From Verrucomicrobiota bacterium JB024 (GTDB taxonomy: Bacteria; Verrucomicrobiota; Verrucomicrobiia; Opitutales; Cerasicoccaceae): a stretch of DNA of 64,000 nt. Position 1 is the stretch's first letter, and every line of letters starts with the position of its first letter. The notes under the pieces were generated by a model. The model did no database searches, had not been told where the DNA came from, and saw only the letters and a list, made by a program, of their open reading frames with translations. The stretch lies in NCBI GenBank assembly GCA_030673825.1, contig JAUTCS010000159.1, positions 1 to 64,000 of the forward strand. Reading direction: 5' to 3'. Shown here in pieces: positions 52,004 through 64,000 of the stretch. Position numbers and translations under genes: made by a program.

Positions 52004-52951
52004 ATGACGGTAAAACCACTTGGAAATTCGGACATGGCGATCACCCCCGTCGGCTTCGGGGCCTGGGCCATCGGCGGCAACTGGAAATTTGGCTGGGGCG
52101 ATCAGGATGACCGCGACTCAATCGCCGCCATCCACAGGGCGCTCGAACTGGGGGTGAACTGGATCGACACAGCCCCGGCTTACGGACTCGGCCACTCCGA
52201 ATATCTGGTGGCGCAAGCCCTGGCGGATTGGACCGGCCCGCGCCCCTACGTCTTTACCAAGTGCGGCATCATCTGGGACAAGGACGGCAAGGTGGACTAC
52301 TCCGTCCGCGCCAAGTCCATCCGCCGCGAGATTGAGGACAGCCTCAAGCGCCTGAAGGTGGACGTTATCGACCTCTACCAGATGCACTGGCCCGGCGACG
52401 AGATGGACGAAACCCTCGAAGGCTGGGCCGAGATGGCCAAGCTGAAAGAAGAGGGGAAGGTTCGCTGGATCGGCGTCTCGAACTTCAGCGTCGAGGAGCT
52501 GGAGAAAGCCTCCGCCATCGCGCCCATCACCTCGCTCCAGCCGCCGTATTCGCTGCTCAAGCGCGAGATCGAGGAGGGGCAGCTCCCGTACTGCGACGAG
52601 CATAACGTCGGCGTCATCGTGTACTCGCCCATGGGCTCGGGCATGCTCACCGGCGCGATGACCCGCGAACGCGCCGCCAGCCTCCCCAAGGAAGATTGGC
52701 GCAGCGGGAACCCCCAATTTACCGAGCCCAAGCTCTCCGAAAACCTGAAACTCGTGGACCGCCTGCGCGAAGTCGCCGGGACGCACGGGCGTTCGCCCGG
52801 CGAGGCCGCCATCGCCTGGACCCTCCGTCGCCCGGAGGTGACCGCAGCCATCGTGGGCGCCCGTAACCCTGCCCAGGTGGAGGGGATCGTCGGGGCGATG
52901 GACTTTCGCCTCAGCGACGAGGAAATCGCCCACGTCGAGGGGCGGGCCTAG
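52004..52951 (+). CDS. Aldo/keto reductase
   Basis: 315 aa from ATG 52004; an upstream in-frame start at 51926 lies before any conserved residue. NADPH-dependent reductases of carbonyls. Fold landmarks: GFGAWAIGG, NWIDTAPAYGLGHSEYLVAQAL (active-site Asp and Tyr), YVFTKCG (Lys), LYQMHWPGDEM (His), RWIGVSNFS, LQPPYSLLKREIE, YSPMGSGMLTG and the cofactor end TAAIVGARNPAQVE. Complete and ordinary. Substrate unknown; it lies alone between a terminator and the nrdJ leader. Confidence 0.9.
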   Translation: MTVKPLGNSDMAITPVGFGAWAIGGNWKFGWGDQDDRDSIAAIHRALELGVNWIDTAPAYGLGHSEYLVAQALADWTGPRPYVFTKCGIIWDKDGKVDYSVRAKSIRREIEDSLKRLKVDVIDLYQMHWPGDEMDETLEGWAEMAKLKEEGKVRWIGVSNFSVEELEKASAIAPITSLQPPYSLLKREIEEGQLPYCDEHNVGVIVYSPMGSGMLTGAMTRERAASLPKEDWRSGNPQFTEPKLSENLKLVDRLREVAGTHGRSPGEAAIAWTLRRPEVTAAIVGARNPAQVEGIVGAMDFRLSDEEIAHVEGRA

Positions 52952-53324
52952 CCGTCTCAACGAGACCATTTTCCGACCCGGGCGCCTCCCGCTTCCGGTC
53001 ACGGTTCATCATCCGTATTCAGGAGGGTGAGGTGGACTTTTCGTGTCCCCGTTTTGTCACTTCCGTGGATGCGGGTGGCGCGTTATGTTTCGTCATCAAG
53101 AGGTTAGGGGAGAGGCAATTTTGCCCGGGTGGACAGGGTCGATTAGTCGGGCTAATGTGTCCTTTAACTACCGTTTGAAAGTGCCCGGAAAGCGTTCTTT
53201 CCGCGTGCACTATTCGTCTTGAGTGTTTTTATACAACCACTAGATTTAGCGCACCCCCGCTAAATGTGCCCCATATGTAGTAAGTTGCTCACTTCAATTC
53301 ACATTCTATTACCATTTTATTCGC
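52952..53324. other. Leader of nrdJ with a stem-loop, no riboswitch seen
   Basis: No gene. ATTTAGCG (53244-53251) pairs with CGCTAAAT (53258-53265) across CACCCC, about 60 bp before the nrdJ start; this may be an operator or an RNA hairpin. The B12 riboswitch core (GCCACTG/B12 box) is not found. A clear NrdR box pair is not seen either. Confidence 0.5.
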
Positions 53325-56237
<2,913 letters not shown>

Positions 56238-56268
56238 TTTCCAATACGCATCCTGTATTGATCGAGAG

Positions 56269-56298
56269 CCGGCCTCCCGCGTGGGGGGCCGGTTTTTT
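56269..56298 (+). terminator. Rho-independent terminator after nrdJ
   Basis: CCGGCCTCCC (56269-56278) pairs with GGGGGGCCGG (56283-56292, one G-T wobble) and six Ts follow at 56293-56298. It lies 31 bp after the stop. Confidence 0.9.
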
Positions 56299-56783
56299 CG
56301 TGCTCTCACTGGCAGACGCGTTGTCAGTGTACTGTTTTGTACTCTGGACGCCAGTCGGTGATATCGATGTCATATATGAGAATAAAATGGCTCGGAAAAT
56401 TTCTGAGTATCTCCTACATGTCTTGCATCGTTCTGGATAACATCGAGTGAAGTGATCCCACTCTCGGCCTCAGATACAGCACGTGAAAAGAGCCGATCAA
56501 TATCGAGCCAGTACAACTGGTTTTTGCTAAGTCCTGATTTTAATCAATTGAAAGCTTGATTTCCTGATTATATTTCTATATTGGAATATAAAATCTACGC
56601 GGATAATACCTACGAATATCTTCACTGGAGTGTGCTCACTTGAGTGGATGATAACTATTCCCCCTATATCTGGCAGTAGTTCTTTACCTGGCCTACCCTT
56701 GATTTTGCTGTCGGGATCGATGTCTCTTTTTTGGGGAGTCATCCTGACATTACCGCCATAATACCCCATCACACACAACTCCT
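56299..56783. other. AT-richer gene-free leader of the GH51-like gene
   Basis: No convincing gene; a minus-strand frame of 83 codons (56527-56778) has no start signal or family resemblance. The stretch is visibly richer in A and T than the rest of the window (TGATTTTAATCAATTGAAAG, ATTATATTTCTATATTGG), and several in-frame TATA-like blocks make promoters hard to choose. It may mark foreign origin. Confidence 0.55.
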
Positions 56784-59456
56784 ATGATAAAGAAATCTCG
56801 TTGGCTCCTCATCGCTGCCGGACTACCCCTGGCAGCTGTTTTCTTCTCCTCGGTTACACTCAATGCGCAGACGATTACCGTACCCAGTCCTGCGCCAGAC
56901 TCGGTCAGCGTGACTGTTGGAACGACGGTAGTCCGAGACTATTCGGACAACCCCCTTACGCTTGGTTTCAATGTTCAGTGGGCAAGTTTTCAGGGGGCGC
57001 CCACATTGTGTGGAAAACTCTGGAACTCGAATACCGGGACGCTTAGCGCCGAGCTAGTGAATTTCCTCAAAGGCGATTTTGCCGGGGCGCTCTACCGTTA
57101 TCCCGGGGGCGAGGCGAACTACTTTGAATGGCAGAAGACTGTCGGAACCAACCGAAGCCCGGTGACGCGTACCGAAGGCCTGCAGACCTACATCGTTTAT
57201 TTCGGTTTCGACGAGTTCATGGAGATGGTCGAGGCCGTGGGCGGGCAGGCTACTTGTACGATGAACATCTATAGCATAGATGGTACACCGATCTCAGACG
57301 CCTCATGGCCTGCACTCAAGCAAACGCAGCTCGGCTGGCTGGAGTATGCCAATGCCCCGGTCAATGAGGACTGGAACGGAGACGGAACCTGCCAGGGGCA
57401 GCTTCGCGCCAACAACGGCCATGCGGCTCCCTATAATATCTCGATCTGGGAACTCGGCAACGAACTCGACCTTAAGATCAGCTACCAGACATACGTTAAC
57501 CGGTGTGCGGATCTCATTGCCGCCATGCGGGCTCACGACCCGTATCTGAACTTCGTCATCCATGGACGCACGGGTGCCTGGGATGCGAAGCCGACGATTG
57601 CGCCGAACCCGCCGTACTCCGTGTATGAGGATCAGTCCAGTTGGCGCGACTGGCACAACGCGCTTCTGGACAGCCTTGGGCAAGATGTCTGGGCGGTTGC
57701 GATGCACCCGTATTACGATGGGGGCCATATCCCCTGGATCGACAGTTACACCGTGCGTACCTGGCTGGATGCGGTCGATTGGGCCACTGGCCAGGAGGAG
57801 AGCCCCACGGCTCCTGCCATTGCTCTGACGGAGAATGCCTGTTGGCCCGCAGATGTTGACGATACAAGCACATGGCCTCCCATGACGTCCATCAAGGGAG
57901 CCGTATCGGTCAGCGATTACACGATCAAACAGCAGCAGCAGCCTCAGGTCCAGATGGCGCTCAACCACGCTCTGTGCATACAGAGTCCGTGGTCCCTGTT
58001 TAGCGAGATCGATCCCGTTACGGGGAAATATGTGATGAGCGATACCTTCGCTCCGAGGCCGATCGCCTACGCGTTAAAATTAGCTGCCCGCGTTTGTCAG
58101 GGGGCCGATGTGCTTGAGACCGCTATCGAAACGTCCAACCTGTCCGGTTACAACTACGACGTGCGGGCCTTCGGGTATCAGTACGGAAGCACCGGCCCCA
58201 TGGGCGCCTTTATGGTCAACCGTGCCCAGGTGTACCGGACGGTTGGCCTGAGCCTGCCCGGATGGAGCACGGGCGAGCACATCATGCGCATCGACGCCAT
58301 CGGCGGCGATGATGACACACAGCTGTGGAGCCGCTATGTTTCTACGGATGTGGTTGACGAGACCGGATCGATCAAGCTCCCGCAAACCGCAGTGCTCAAT
58401 GCGCTGGACCTTGGGCCAAACCTTGTCATCAACGGAGATTTTGAAAACGGCACCCTCCGGCAGATTCCGACTGACTGGATCGTACGGCTGGTCTCTGGCG
58501 TGACCGGCAACGCCGTCCTCGTCGCCGATGCAGCGGATTCGGTGAATGGAGATAATGTGGTCCGCCTGCAGGCGTCGTCCGCGACAGGAGGAGTCAATCT
58601 GGTTCAGCCCAAGTGGAAGAACGCGTTGCTGGATGCGGACGGCGTGTCCGGCACTTACCCGGATGATAGTTTTGTCTTCAGGGCCAATGTCCGCACCTCG
58701 GGCACGACGGCTGACAAGGTGCGCCTGAAGCTACAAGTCTTCAATGCGAACAACACGTACCTCGCATCCAGTCCGGTCAGCGCAACTGCCCCGGCCGATA
58801 CTGCCGGCTCTTGGGAGCCGTTGGCGCTTGAGTTTGTGCCTGCGGAACTCCTGGCCGGCGAGATATTCGGATATTCCGAGCTGGTGCTGATGAACCACTC
58901 CGCCAGTGGTTATGCCGATTTCGACGGAGCGACCTTGCAACATCGTGAGAACAAGGCGACGAACCCGTATTTCGCGGATATTGCCCCGGCCGACAATTCA
59001 CCCGATGGCTGGGTCAGCCGTTGCAACGGGACGGGGACGGTCAGCTACTTCGGGGCCGCGACTCCGCGTTATGTGCGCCTGAGTAAGACACAGACGGGTG
59101 ATGGCAACCAGTTCCTGCAGGTGCATGGCTCGAGCAGTGAATTAGCGAATCGCCAAAACACGCGTTGGCGCTTGCGCGCATGGGTGCGCTATCAGGATTT
59201 AGATGCGTCAGGAGCGGTGCTTAAGGTCCAGTTGTTCAGCACAGAAAGCGGTTACCTGGGCACGAGTCCGATCGGTGAGAAGATGACGGGCAGTTCTCCG
59301 ACCGGAGGCAGTGGATGGGTTCAGGTCGCTCTGGAGTTCTATCCCGCTGAGCTTTTCGGCGCCGAGAGTTTCTCCCGGGCGGAAATCATGCTGCAAAACA
59401 ATTCGGCGACAGGAAACGTCGATGTGCGCTACATGAGCCTGGAGGCGCTCGATTGA
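56784..59456 (+). CDS. Secreted GH51-like enzyme with two C-terminal modules
   Basis: 890 aa: signal peptide (about 1-27), catalytic barrel to about residue 530, then two jelly-roll modules (about 560-720 and 730-888). GH51/GH39-like marks: LYRYPGGEANYFEWQKTVG early, and ISIWELGNELDL with candidate acid/base E227; E350 in IALTENACW is a candidate nucleophile. This would be alpha-L-arabinofuranosidase-like, but I cannot fix the family. The two modules share an FVPAELLAGE/FYPAELFGAE repeat and a CBM4/CBM22-like look, so a tandem duplication is likely. It is convergent with the VWA operon. Confidence 0.8.
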   Translation: MIKKSRWLLIAAGLPLAAVFFSSVTLNAQTITVPSPAPDSVSVTVGTTVVRDYSDNPLTLGFNVQWASFQGAPTLCGKLWNSNTGTLSAELVNFLKGDFAGALYRYPGGEANYFEWQKTVGTNRSPVTRTEGLQTYIVYFGFDEFMEMVEAVGGQATCTMNIYSIDGTPISDASWPALKQTQLGWLEYANAPVNEDWNGDGTCQGQLRANNGHAAPYNISIWELGNELDLKISYQTYVNRCADLIAAMRAHDPYLNFVIHGRTGAWDAKPTIAPNPPYSVYEDQSSWRDWHNALLDSLGQDVWAVAMHPYYDGGHIPWIDSYTVRTWLDAVDWATGQEESPTAPAIALTENACWPADVDDTSTWPPMTSIKGAVSVSDYTIKQQQQPQVQMALNHALCIQSPWSLFSEIDPVTGKYVMSDTFAPRPIAYALKLAARVCQGADVLETAIETSNLSGYNYDVRAFGYQYGSTGPMGAFMVNRAQVYRTVGLSLPGWSTGEHIMRIDAIGGDDDTQLWSRYVSTDVVDETGSIKLPQTAVLNALDLGPNLVINGDFENGTLRQIPTDWIVRLVSGVTGNAVLVADAADSVNGDNVVRLQASSATGGVNLVQPKWKNALLDADGVSGTYPDDSFVFRANVRTSGTTADKVRLKLQVFNANNTYLASSPVSATAPADTAGSWEPLALEFVPAELLAGEIFGYSELVLMNHSASGYADFDGATLQHRENKATNPYFADIAPADNSPDGWVSRCNGTGTVSYFGAATPRYVRLSKTQTGDGNQFLQVHGSSSELANRQNTRWRLRAWVRYQDLDASGAVLKVQLFSTESGYLGTSPIGEKMTGSSPTGGSGWVQVALEFYPAELFGAESFSRAEIMLQNNSATGNVDVRYMSLEALD

Positions 59457-59513
59457 TTTTCAGCTTATTGTGGAGACGAAGCCATTCACGCGCGAGTCAG
59501 GCGAGACTTGATG

Positions 59514-62021
59514 CTAGTTACTCCCCCAGCGGAACCATGCGGCCTCGGCGAGAAACGCAGCCGCGAGCAGGAGTAGGAGCACCGGGCGCAGACTCTGCAT
59601 GCGGGCGCGCGCGTCGGTCTGCCAGATGTCCTCCAGCAGGTTGGCCGGGCCGCCGCCGCAGGTCTGCGCGGCGGCCTTGAGCGCTTGGAGCATGGCCGGG
59701 GGCGTTTGCCATTCAATGTTTTCCTGCACAGTGACCGGGCCGAAGGGAAGAGTGGCGTCATCCCACTGCACCGCGCCCAGATAGGGGCTGCCGGGCCGAA
59801 GTGAAAGGCGCGTCTGAAAATGGCCCGGGGACATACGCTCCCAAACGCCGCGTCCGGGCTCATCTGTATCCAGTCTCTGATACACAAGGGCGGGCGAACT
59901 GTTCGCGTGTTCCTTTGTCCATCCCTCGTTATAAAACAGATCCAGCACGAGACTGCTGCCGTCGAGTCGAGTGCGGATGCCCAGATCACGGTGGGGCTGA
60001 GCCCCCATTAGCCAACGGCTCAGAGTCTGGATAAAGTCACCATAGCCGGGCCAGGCACGGACGCTCTCGCTATACGGGCCGCTCAGGGGAAAGGTGATTG
60101 CCACGGTGCGTCCGCTGCCGCGCCGCCAGAAGGCCAGCAGCGGTGCCTGATACTCGTCCGTGGTGTCCAGGGCGCTGGCCGCCCGGGGGCGCAGGTAGCT
60201 GAGGTTGTAGCCGTCGAGTTGCCCGGGCCAGTTCATGGGCTGAGGGGAGATTTCCAGCCAGTCGGCGTTCGGATGGCAGCCGATCGGCTCGTCGATAAAG
60301 GCCGAACGCGACACGGCCACCGTCTCTTGCGCGAAGAGCGAGGGCAGGGCCGCAGGGTCGGTACTGAAGAAGATGCGTCCATTCCCGAGGGCGGCCACAT
60401 CCTTGAGGAAATCCGCGTCCGTGTCGGCTTCGCTGCCTAGCCCGATCACGCTGACACTCGCCCCCGCTCCGGTGATTTCCTTGAGCAGCGCCTTGTACTG
60501 GCCGGGCTCCTCGGCGTCGGCGGCGTCGGCGAAGAGGATGATATGTTTTTGCCCGACCTCGGATTTTTTCAACTCTTCCCAGGCCGCCTTGAGCCCGGTA
60601 TAGACAAAAATGCCGCCGCCCATGCTGACGATGCTCCGCACGCGTTTGGTGATCTCAGACTGGTTGCCTTTTACCCCGGTTAGGGGGACAACTGTATGTG
60701 GCTCGCTGTCTACGGCGAAGACCGTGACAGCGTCATAGCCGCCGAGCAGCCCGACGGTGTCGGCGGCTCCGGCGTTGGCGAGGTCCATCTTCGTCTGGCC
60801 GCCTCCGACCGTAGCGCCCATGCTGCCCGAGCGGTCCAGCACGATGGCCATGGCTACGGCGAGCTTCTTGTGGTCCTCCTTGAGCTCCATGCTCACCGGC
60901 AGGATATCATCGATGGGCGAGTCAAAGTACCCGCCCGAGCCGAAGCTGTTTCGCCCCCCGATCATGGCGAGCCCGCCGCCCTGTTCAGTGACATAGAAGT
61001 GCAGCGTATTGAGAAAGTCACCGGGCAGGACGTGGGCGGGAACATCGTTGAGGATGACTGCCTGCGCCCCCATGACGGTGCCGGGGGTGAGCGTGGAAAA
61101 ATCAGTGATCAGCTGCACGGGTACGCCTGCCTGGGCAAGCGCTCCGGCCACTGGGTCGTTCGCGTACTGGCTCAGTAGGACGACTCGCGGTGCACTGTCG
61201 GCCATGACCCAGGTTTCGGCTTGGTTGTTTCCCGGGACGGGATCATTCGTATCCAGTATGCCGATACGGTAGCTGTGGCTGCCGGGCGGCGCATGCCGGT
61301 CCACCAGCCGGAAGTGCGCCCGCCCGTCCGCGTCGAAGGTAAATTCGCGGTTGGCGATGACCTCCTGGTCGCGCATCAGTCGGTAGCGTGTCGCATGGCC
61401 GACCGGCCCGGCTGCTTCTATCTCGAGCAGGAGCGGTTCGCCAGGGGAGAGGCGGGTGGGGGCGTTGAACTTTTCCACACGTGAGTCAGCGGAGCGATCC
61501 AACGAGGGAAAGCGATAATACAGTGGAATTCCGGCCTGGCTCAGTTTTTCACCAATGCCGGTGAGCTGCTCAGTGCTGTATCCGTCACTGAACAGCAGAA
61601 TCTTGGCCGCGCGGTTCGGATCGCGTCCGGCGAGAGCCATCTGCACGGCGAGCGGGATATCGGTGCGGGCGGTGGCGTTTATCTCGGCGCTGGCGGCTCC
61701 GGCTGGGCGCTCGCTCGCCTCTGCGGCGAAATCCAGATAATGCAGAGTATCCCGAGCCCCTTGGCCTGATTCCACAAGCTGTTGCCACTCTTCCAGCGTG
61801 GGGCTCAGTGCGGCGCGGGCCGAGTCGGAACGGTCCACCAGTACCCATAGGTCCAGACCGGGCCGGACCTGGTTCATCTGCGGATCGACGAGGATGAGCG
61901 TGAGCAGTGCCAGGCAGAGCACGCGTAGCGGTCTCCACAGCCGCAGGCCGCGCAGCCACCAGCCGATGAAAGCCAGGGCGGGGATGAGCAGAAACCATTC
62001 GGGTCGTGCGAAGTGCATCAT
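59514..62021 (-). CDS. VWA-domain membrane protein (BatA/glutamine-amidotransferase-like)
   Basis: About 835 aa from ATG 62021, which overlaps the preceding stop as ATGA. It has three membrane helices at the start (WFLLIPALAFIGWWLRGL...VLCLALLTLILVDPQ), a von Willebrand A-like half, a GATase-like region (VVLLSQYANDPVAGALAQAG...GGGLAMIGGRNSFGSGGY), a true VWA domain with the MIDAS motif DRSGSM (near 410), and a last helix (LLLLLAAAFLAEAAWF). Members accompany DUF58 and BatA proteins next to MoxR ATPases. It likely works in the cell envelope with them. Confidence 0.85.
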   Translation of the reverse strand: MMHFARPEWFLLIPALAFIGWWLRGLRLWRPLRVLCLALLTLILVDPQMNQVRPGLDLWVLVDRSDSARAALSPTLEEWQQLVESGQGARDTLHYLDFAAEASERPAGAASAEINATARTDIPLAVQMALAGRDPNRAAKILLFSDGYSTEQLTGIGEKLSQAGIPLYYRFPSLDRSADSRVEKFNAPTRLSPGEPLLLEIEAAGPVGHATRYRLMRDQEVIANREFTFDADGRAHFRLVDRHAPPGSHSYRIGILDTNDPVPGNNQAETWVMADSAPRVVLLSQYANDPVAGALAQAGVPVQLITDFSTLTPGTVMGAQAVILNDVPAHVLPGDFLNTLHFYVTEQGGGLAMIGGRNSFGSGGYFDSPIDDILPVSMELKEDHKKLAVAMAIVLDRSGSMGATVGGGQTKMDLANAGAADTVGLLGGYDAVTVFAVDSEPHTVVPLTGVKGNQSEITKRVRSIVSMGGGIFVYTGLKAAWEELKKSEVGQKHIILFADAADAEEPGQYKALLKEITGAGASVSVIGLGSEADTDADFLKDVAALGNGRIFFSTDPAALPSLFAQETVAVSRSAFIDEPIGCHPNADWLEISPQPMNWPGQLDGYNLSYLRPRAASALDTTDEYQAPLLAFWRRGSGRTVAITFPLSGPYSESVRAWPGYGDFIQTLSRWLMGAQPHRDLGIRTRLDGSSLVLDLFYNEGWTKEHANSSPALVYQRLDTDEPGRGVWERMSPGHFQTRLSLRPGSPYLGAVQWDDATLPFGPVTVQENIEWQTPPAMLQALKAAAQTCGGGPANLLEDIWQTDARARMQSLRPVLLLLLAAAFLAEAAWFRWGSN

Positions 62022-63760
62022 CGGCCCCTTTCCGCATAGTGCCAGCTGCCCAGCAGGACACCAGTCAGCAGGAGGACCCACCAGAGCTGATGGGCGTCGG
62101 TTTCACTGTTTGTTTCGGCCAGCTCTCGCCTGAGCGTGGCGAGTTCGGATAGCTTATCGGCCCGGCTCAGGTCGGCCTCGCGCACATCTGCGAAGTGCGC
62201 GGCCCCGCGCAGCAGCGGCTCGCCGTCCACCGTGATCGTGATCGGTCCCGGTCGATCTGGCGCATTCAGGGTCAGGTGTGGGGTGGGGGCGACGCTTTCG
62301 CCATTAATGAGGACCTCCTGCGCGTCTGCGGGAAGCGCGGCGTTCACGCGCTGGCCCAGCTCGAAGTTCGCGGACTCATAGCCCGGCTTAACATCACGCA
62401 GTTGATTGACGAAACGCCCGATCAGCAGCACGGTGGCGGGAAGCTTTAAGGCGTTGCTTTCGCGTAGGGAAAAATTGAATATAAGGTCACGTCCGTCCGT
62501 CCGTTCACGCAGCCAGATAAGCGGCGTGCCGCCGAGCCAGACGAGCGGCGTCTCGCCGGGGCCGAGCTGGCGGGGGAGGACGCCCCCGCGCACGGTGAGG
62601 CCGTTCCAGTTGAGACCCGAGTTGAGCGGGTGGGCCTCGGCGTTGAGCAGGCCCGGCGGGAGGGTGCCCTCGGTGCCCGCGGGGGCAAAGAGAATCTGGT
62701 TGCGTGCGTCACTGTCGAGGGAATGCAGGCCGTCCGACTCCGCGGCGAGCAGGTCCGTTTGTCCGTTCAGGGTGCCCTGGTAGGTCTCGCCCAGACTTTT
62801 TAAAAGGTTGCGCAGGACGGAGGCCGTATCCGCATTTTCGATACGCACCTGATAGGCGATGCGCTTGGGCTCGGGCCAGACGAGGGGCAAGCGGTTGTCG
62901 ATGGGCCAGGCGTCGTCTTCGAGCACGAGCGTAAGGGCGTTGACGCCTGCGGGGAGGGCTCCGGAGAGGGCGAGGGTGCCGTTGGCAGGCAGCTGTGCCC
63001 GGCGCGGTTCGGTGCGCTCGCCGTTGATCTCGATCCACCACTGGCGCTCGACGGGGCGGTCACTGTAGTTGCGGAGCATGGCCTGCCAGACGGCGTCCCC
63101 GGCCTGCATGCCCACGTGCAGCCCAGCGAACCCGGCGTTGTCCAGCGGCGTGCCCACGCTCAGGATGGCCGTCTCGTGGGGGCGCTCGGTGGGCACGTGA
63201 TCAGTGACGAAGATCACCGCCCCTTCCGTGCCCACGAGGGCGCGGGCTGTGCCGACGGCTCCGGCCCACTCGTGTGTACCGAGGCGGGGACGCCACTGCC
63301 CGACGGCCCGGAGAAGGGCTTCGCGGTCCGTGCCGCGGGTGAGGACGGGGGCGCGCGGATCGCTTTCCATGAGCAGCCAGTCGGTGCGCGCGGCGGTTTT
63401 CTCCAGAGCTGCGGTTTCGGTGCGCAGGGAGTCGAGCAAGGTGTCTTGGAACGCCTCCATGGACAGCGAGCTGTCGAGGACAAGAGCGATGCGTTGCGTG
63501 GTCTGCGGGCCGATCCAGCGCGGCTGGAGCAGCAGCCAGGTAATCAGCAGGGCGGCAAGCACTTGCAGCCAGAAGGCGATCGAGTGCTTCCAGAAAACGA
63601 ATTTGCGCCCGCCTCGGCGTTCCATTGATCCGCGCTGTACGAGAAAGAGCGTGCTGATAACCAGTGGGCGGCGGTTGCGGTGCAGGCAGTGGATGAGCAC
63701 CAGAGCGGGGATCATGGTCAGCCCCCACCAGCCGAGTGGGTTGGAAAGGATCAGTTGCAC
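62018..63760 (-). CDS. BatA-like membrane protein with N-terminal helices
   Basis: 580 aa from a GTG start (63760) with GGGAGGAG seven bases upstream, a near-perfect ribosome site. It begins with the BatA N-terminal motif (LSNPLGWWGLTMIPALVLIHCLHRNRR), a second helix near 60 and the VWA-like half IALVLDSSLSMEAF (DxSxS, MIDAS). It ends in a helix (WWVLLLTGVLLGSWHYAERG). It overlaps the DUF58 stop by 10 bp and the next gene by 4 bp. The family is tied to MoxR-type ATPase operons for envelope or aerotolerance functions; the exact role is unknown. Confidence 0.85.
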   Translation of the reverse strand: MQLILSNPLGWWGLTMIPALVLIHCLHRNRRPLVISTLFLVQRGSMERRGGRKFVFWKHSIAFWLQVLAALLITWLLLQPRWIGPQTTQRIALVLDSSLSMEAFQDTLLDSLRTETAALEKTAARTDWLLMESDPRAPVLTRGTDREALLRAVGQWRPRLGTHEWAGAVGTARALVGTEGAVIFVTDHVPTERPHETAILSVGTPLDNAGFAGLHVGMQAGDAVWQAMLRNYSDRPVERQWWIEINGERTEPRRAQLPANGTLALSGALPAGVNALTLVLEDDAWPIDNRLPLVWPEPKRIAYQVRIENADTASVLRNLLKSLGETYQGTLNGQTDLLAAESDGLHSLDSDARNQILFAPAGTEGTLPPGLLNAEAHPLNSGLNWNGLTVRGGVLPRQLGPGETPLVWLGGTPLIWLRERTDGRDLIFNFSLRESNALKLPATVLLIGRFVNQLRDVKPGYESANFELGQRVNAALPADAQEVLINGESVAPTPHLTLNAPDRPGPITITVDGEPLLRGAAHFADVREADLSRADKLSELATLRRELAETNSETDAHQLWWVLLLTGVLLGSWHYAERGR

Positions 63761-64000
63761 AGCTCGACTCCTCCCTGCGGGCCGGCGGTGGCCAGGAGTT
63801 GTTCGGCCAGCGTGCCCGCGTCAGGCACACGGACGAAGGCGGCCCGCGTGCGGGTGGCGGCGTCCGCCCAGCCGGTGAAGTGCCCCTCGTAGCGAGCGTG
63901 GTAGTCCTCGATGTCCTGCCGGGTGAAGTGGCGACGCACGCGCTTGCCGTTCTCGCAGTCGAGAAGCTCCACGTCGCCAAGCCAGGCGGGGCGCATCTCG
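63751..64000 (-). CDS. DUF58-family protein, 3' part only
   Basis: Only the last about 83 codons are inside the window; the frame is open at the right edge, so an ATG seen at 63996 is internal. VELLDCENGKRVRRHFTRQDIEDYHARYEGHF near the visible start and the TLAEQLLA end are DUF58-like C-terminal features. The stop overlaps the BatA-like gene start by 10 bp. A MoxR ATPase would be expected further right. Confidence 0.75.
   Translation of the reverse strand, partial: EMRPAWLGDVELLDCENGKRVRRHFTRQDIEDYHARYEGHFTGWADAATRTRAAFVRVPDAGTLAEQLLATAGPQGGVELCN

Noticed and set aside
52952-53324. Cobalamin riboswitch before nrdJ
   Set aside because: The B12 box and the conserved junction sequences are not visible; a covariance search would decide.
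56527-56778. 83-codon minus-strand gene in the AT-rich leader
   Set aside because: No recognisable family, no ribosome site and no codon pattern like its neighbours.

Overview
The window is GC-rich chromosomal DNA that most resembles the Opitutales/Puniceicoccales branch of Verrucomicrobia. The pointers are a very large secreted protein of the 'Verru_Chthon cassette' type, a PEP-CTERM-like sorting tail, an orphan type II prepilin, several ROK proteins, an AraC regulator fused to a LacI-type sensor domain, many glycoside hydrolases and a B12-dependent ribonucleotide reductase. This is inferred from gene content; no 16S rRNA is present.

Layout. 1-8.2 kb is housekeeping: a minus-strand run of envelope and zinc-ribbon genes, a farnesyl diphosphate synthase (ispA), a YacP/NYN protein, a copper P1B-ATPase and tRNA-Ser(UGA). 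Its gaps hold arrays of tiny palindromes and a 38-nt repeat present twice. 8.3-31.1 kb is an amino-sugar region: two signal-less GH20 hexosaminidases, an SSS symporter with a CBM9-like partner, a three-gene PIG-L / ROK-like kinase / NagB-PIG-L operon, nagA and nagB, an AraC and a ROK regulator, two paralogous small secreted proteins (one with a PEP-CTERM-like tail), a secreted TIM-barrel protein and a 1031-aa pseudopilin-like protein. Five copies of one palindrome, consensus TTTCATTCAATGAAA, stand in front of genes scattered over 16 kb of this region. They make a candidate regulon for the ROK repressor at 23769-24929.

31.1-39.6 kb is a second glycan locus: a secreted 1027-aa CBM9/GH42-like protein behind a clear sigma-70 promoter with a LacI-type operator, and a GH2 beta-mannosidase / ROK kinase / SIS isomerase operon divergent from an XylR-like regulator. 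39.8-46.5 kb holds a DUF481 outer-membrane protein, an Old Yellow Enzyme with a divergent ArsR and twin operators, an alpha/beta hydrolase, a YhcH-type protein, and a sulfatase-IclR pair. 46.8-59.5 kb holds nhaD, a second copy of the 1-kb-residue CBM9/GH42-like protein, an aldo/keto reductase, nrdJ and a GH51-like secreted enzyme behind an AT-richer leader. 59.5-64 kb is the distal part of a DUF58/BatA/VWA operon that runs off the right edge.

How it may work (inference): secreted CBM9/GH42-like, GH51-like and TIM-barrel proteins act outside the cytoplasm; the SSS symporter imports small oligosaccharides; signal-less GH20 and GH2 enzymes cleave them inside; NagA, NagB, PIG-L deacetylases, ROK kinases and the SIS isomerase carry the sugars into central metabolism. 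The most promising unexplained system is the ROK-operator regulon, which ties a pseudopilin-like giant protein and PEP-CTERM-type surface proteins to amino-sugar uptake.
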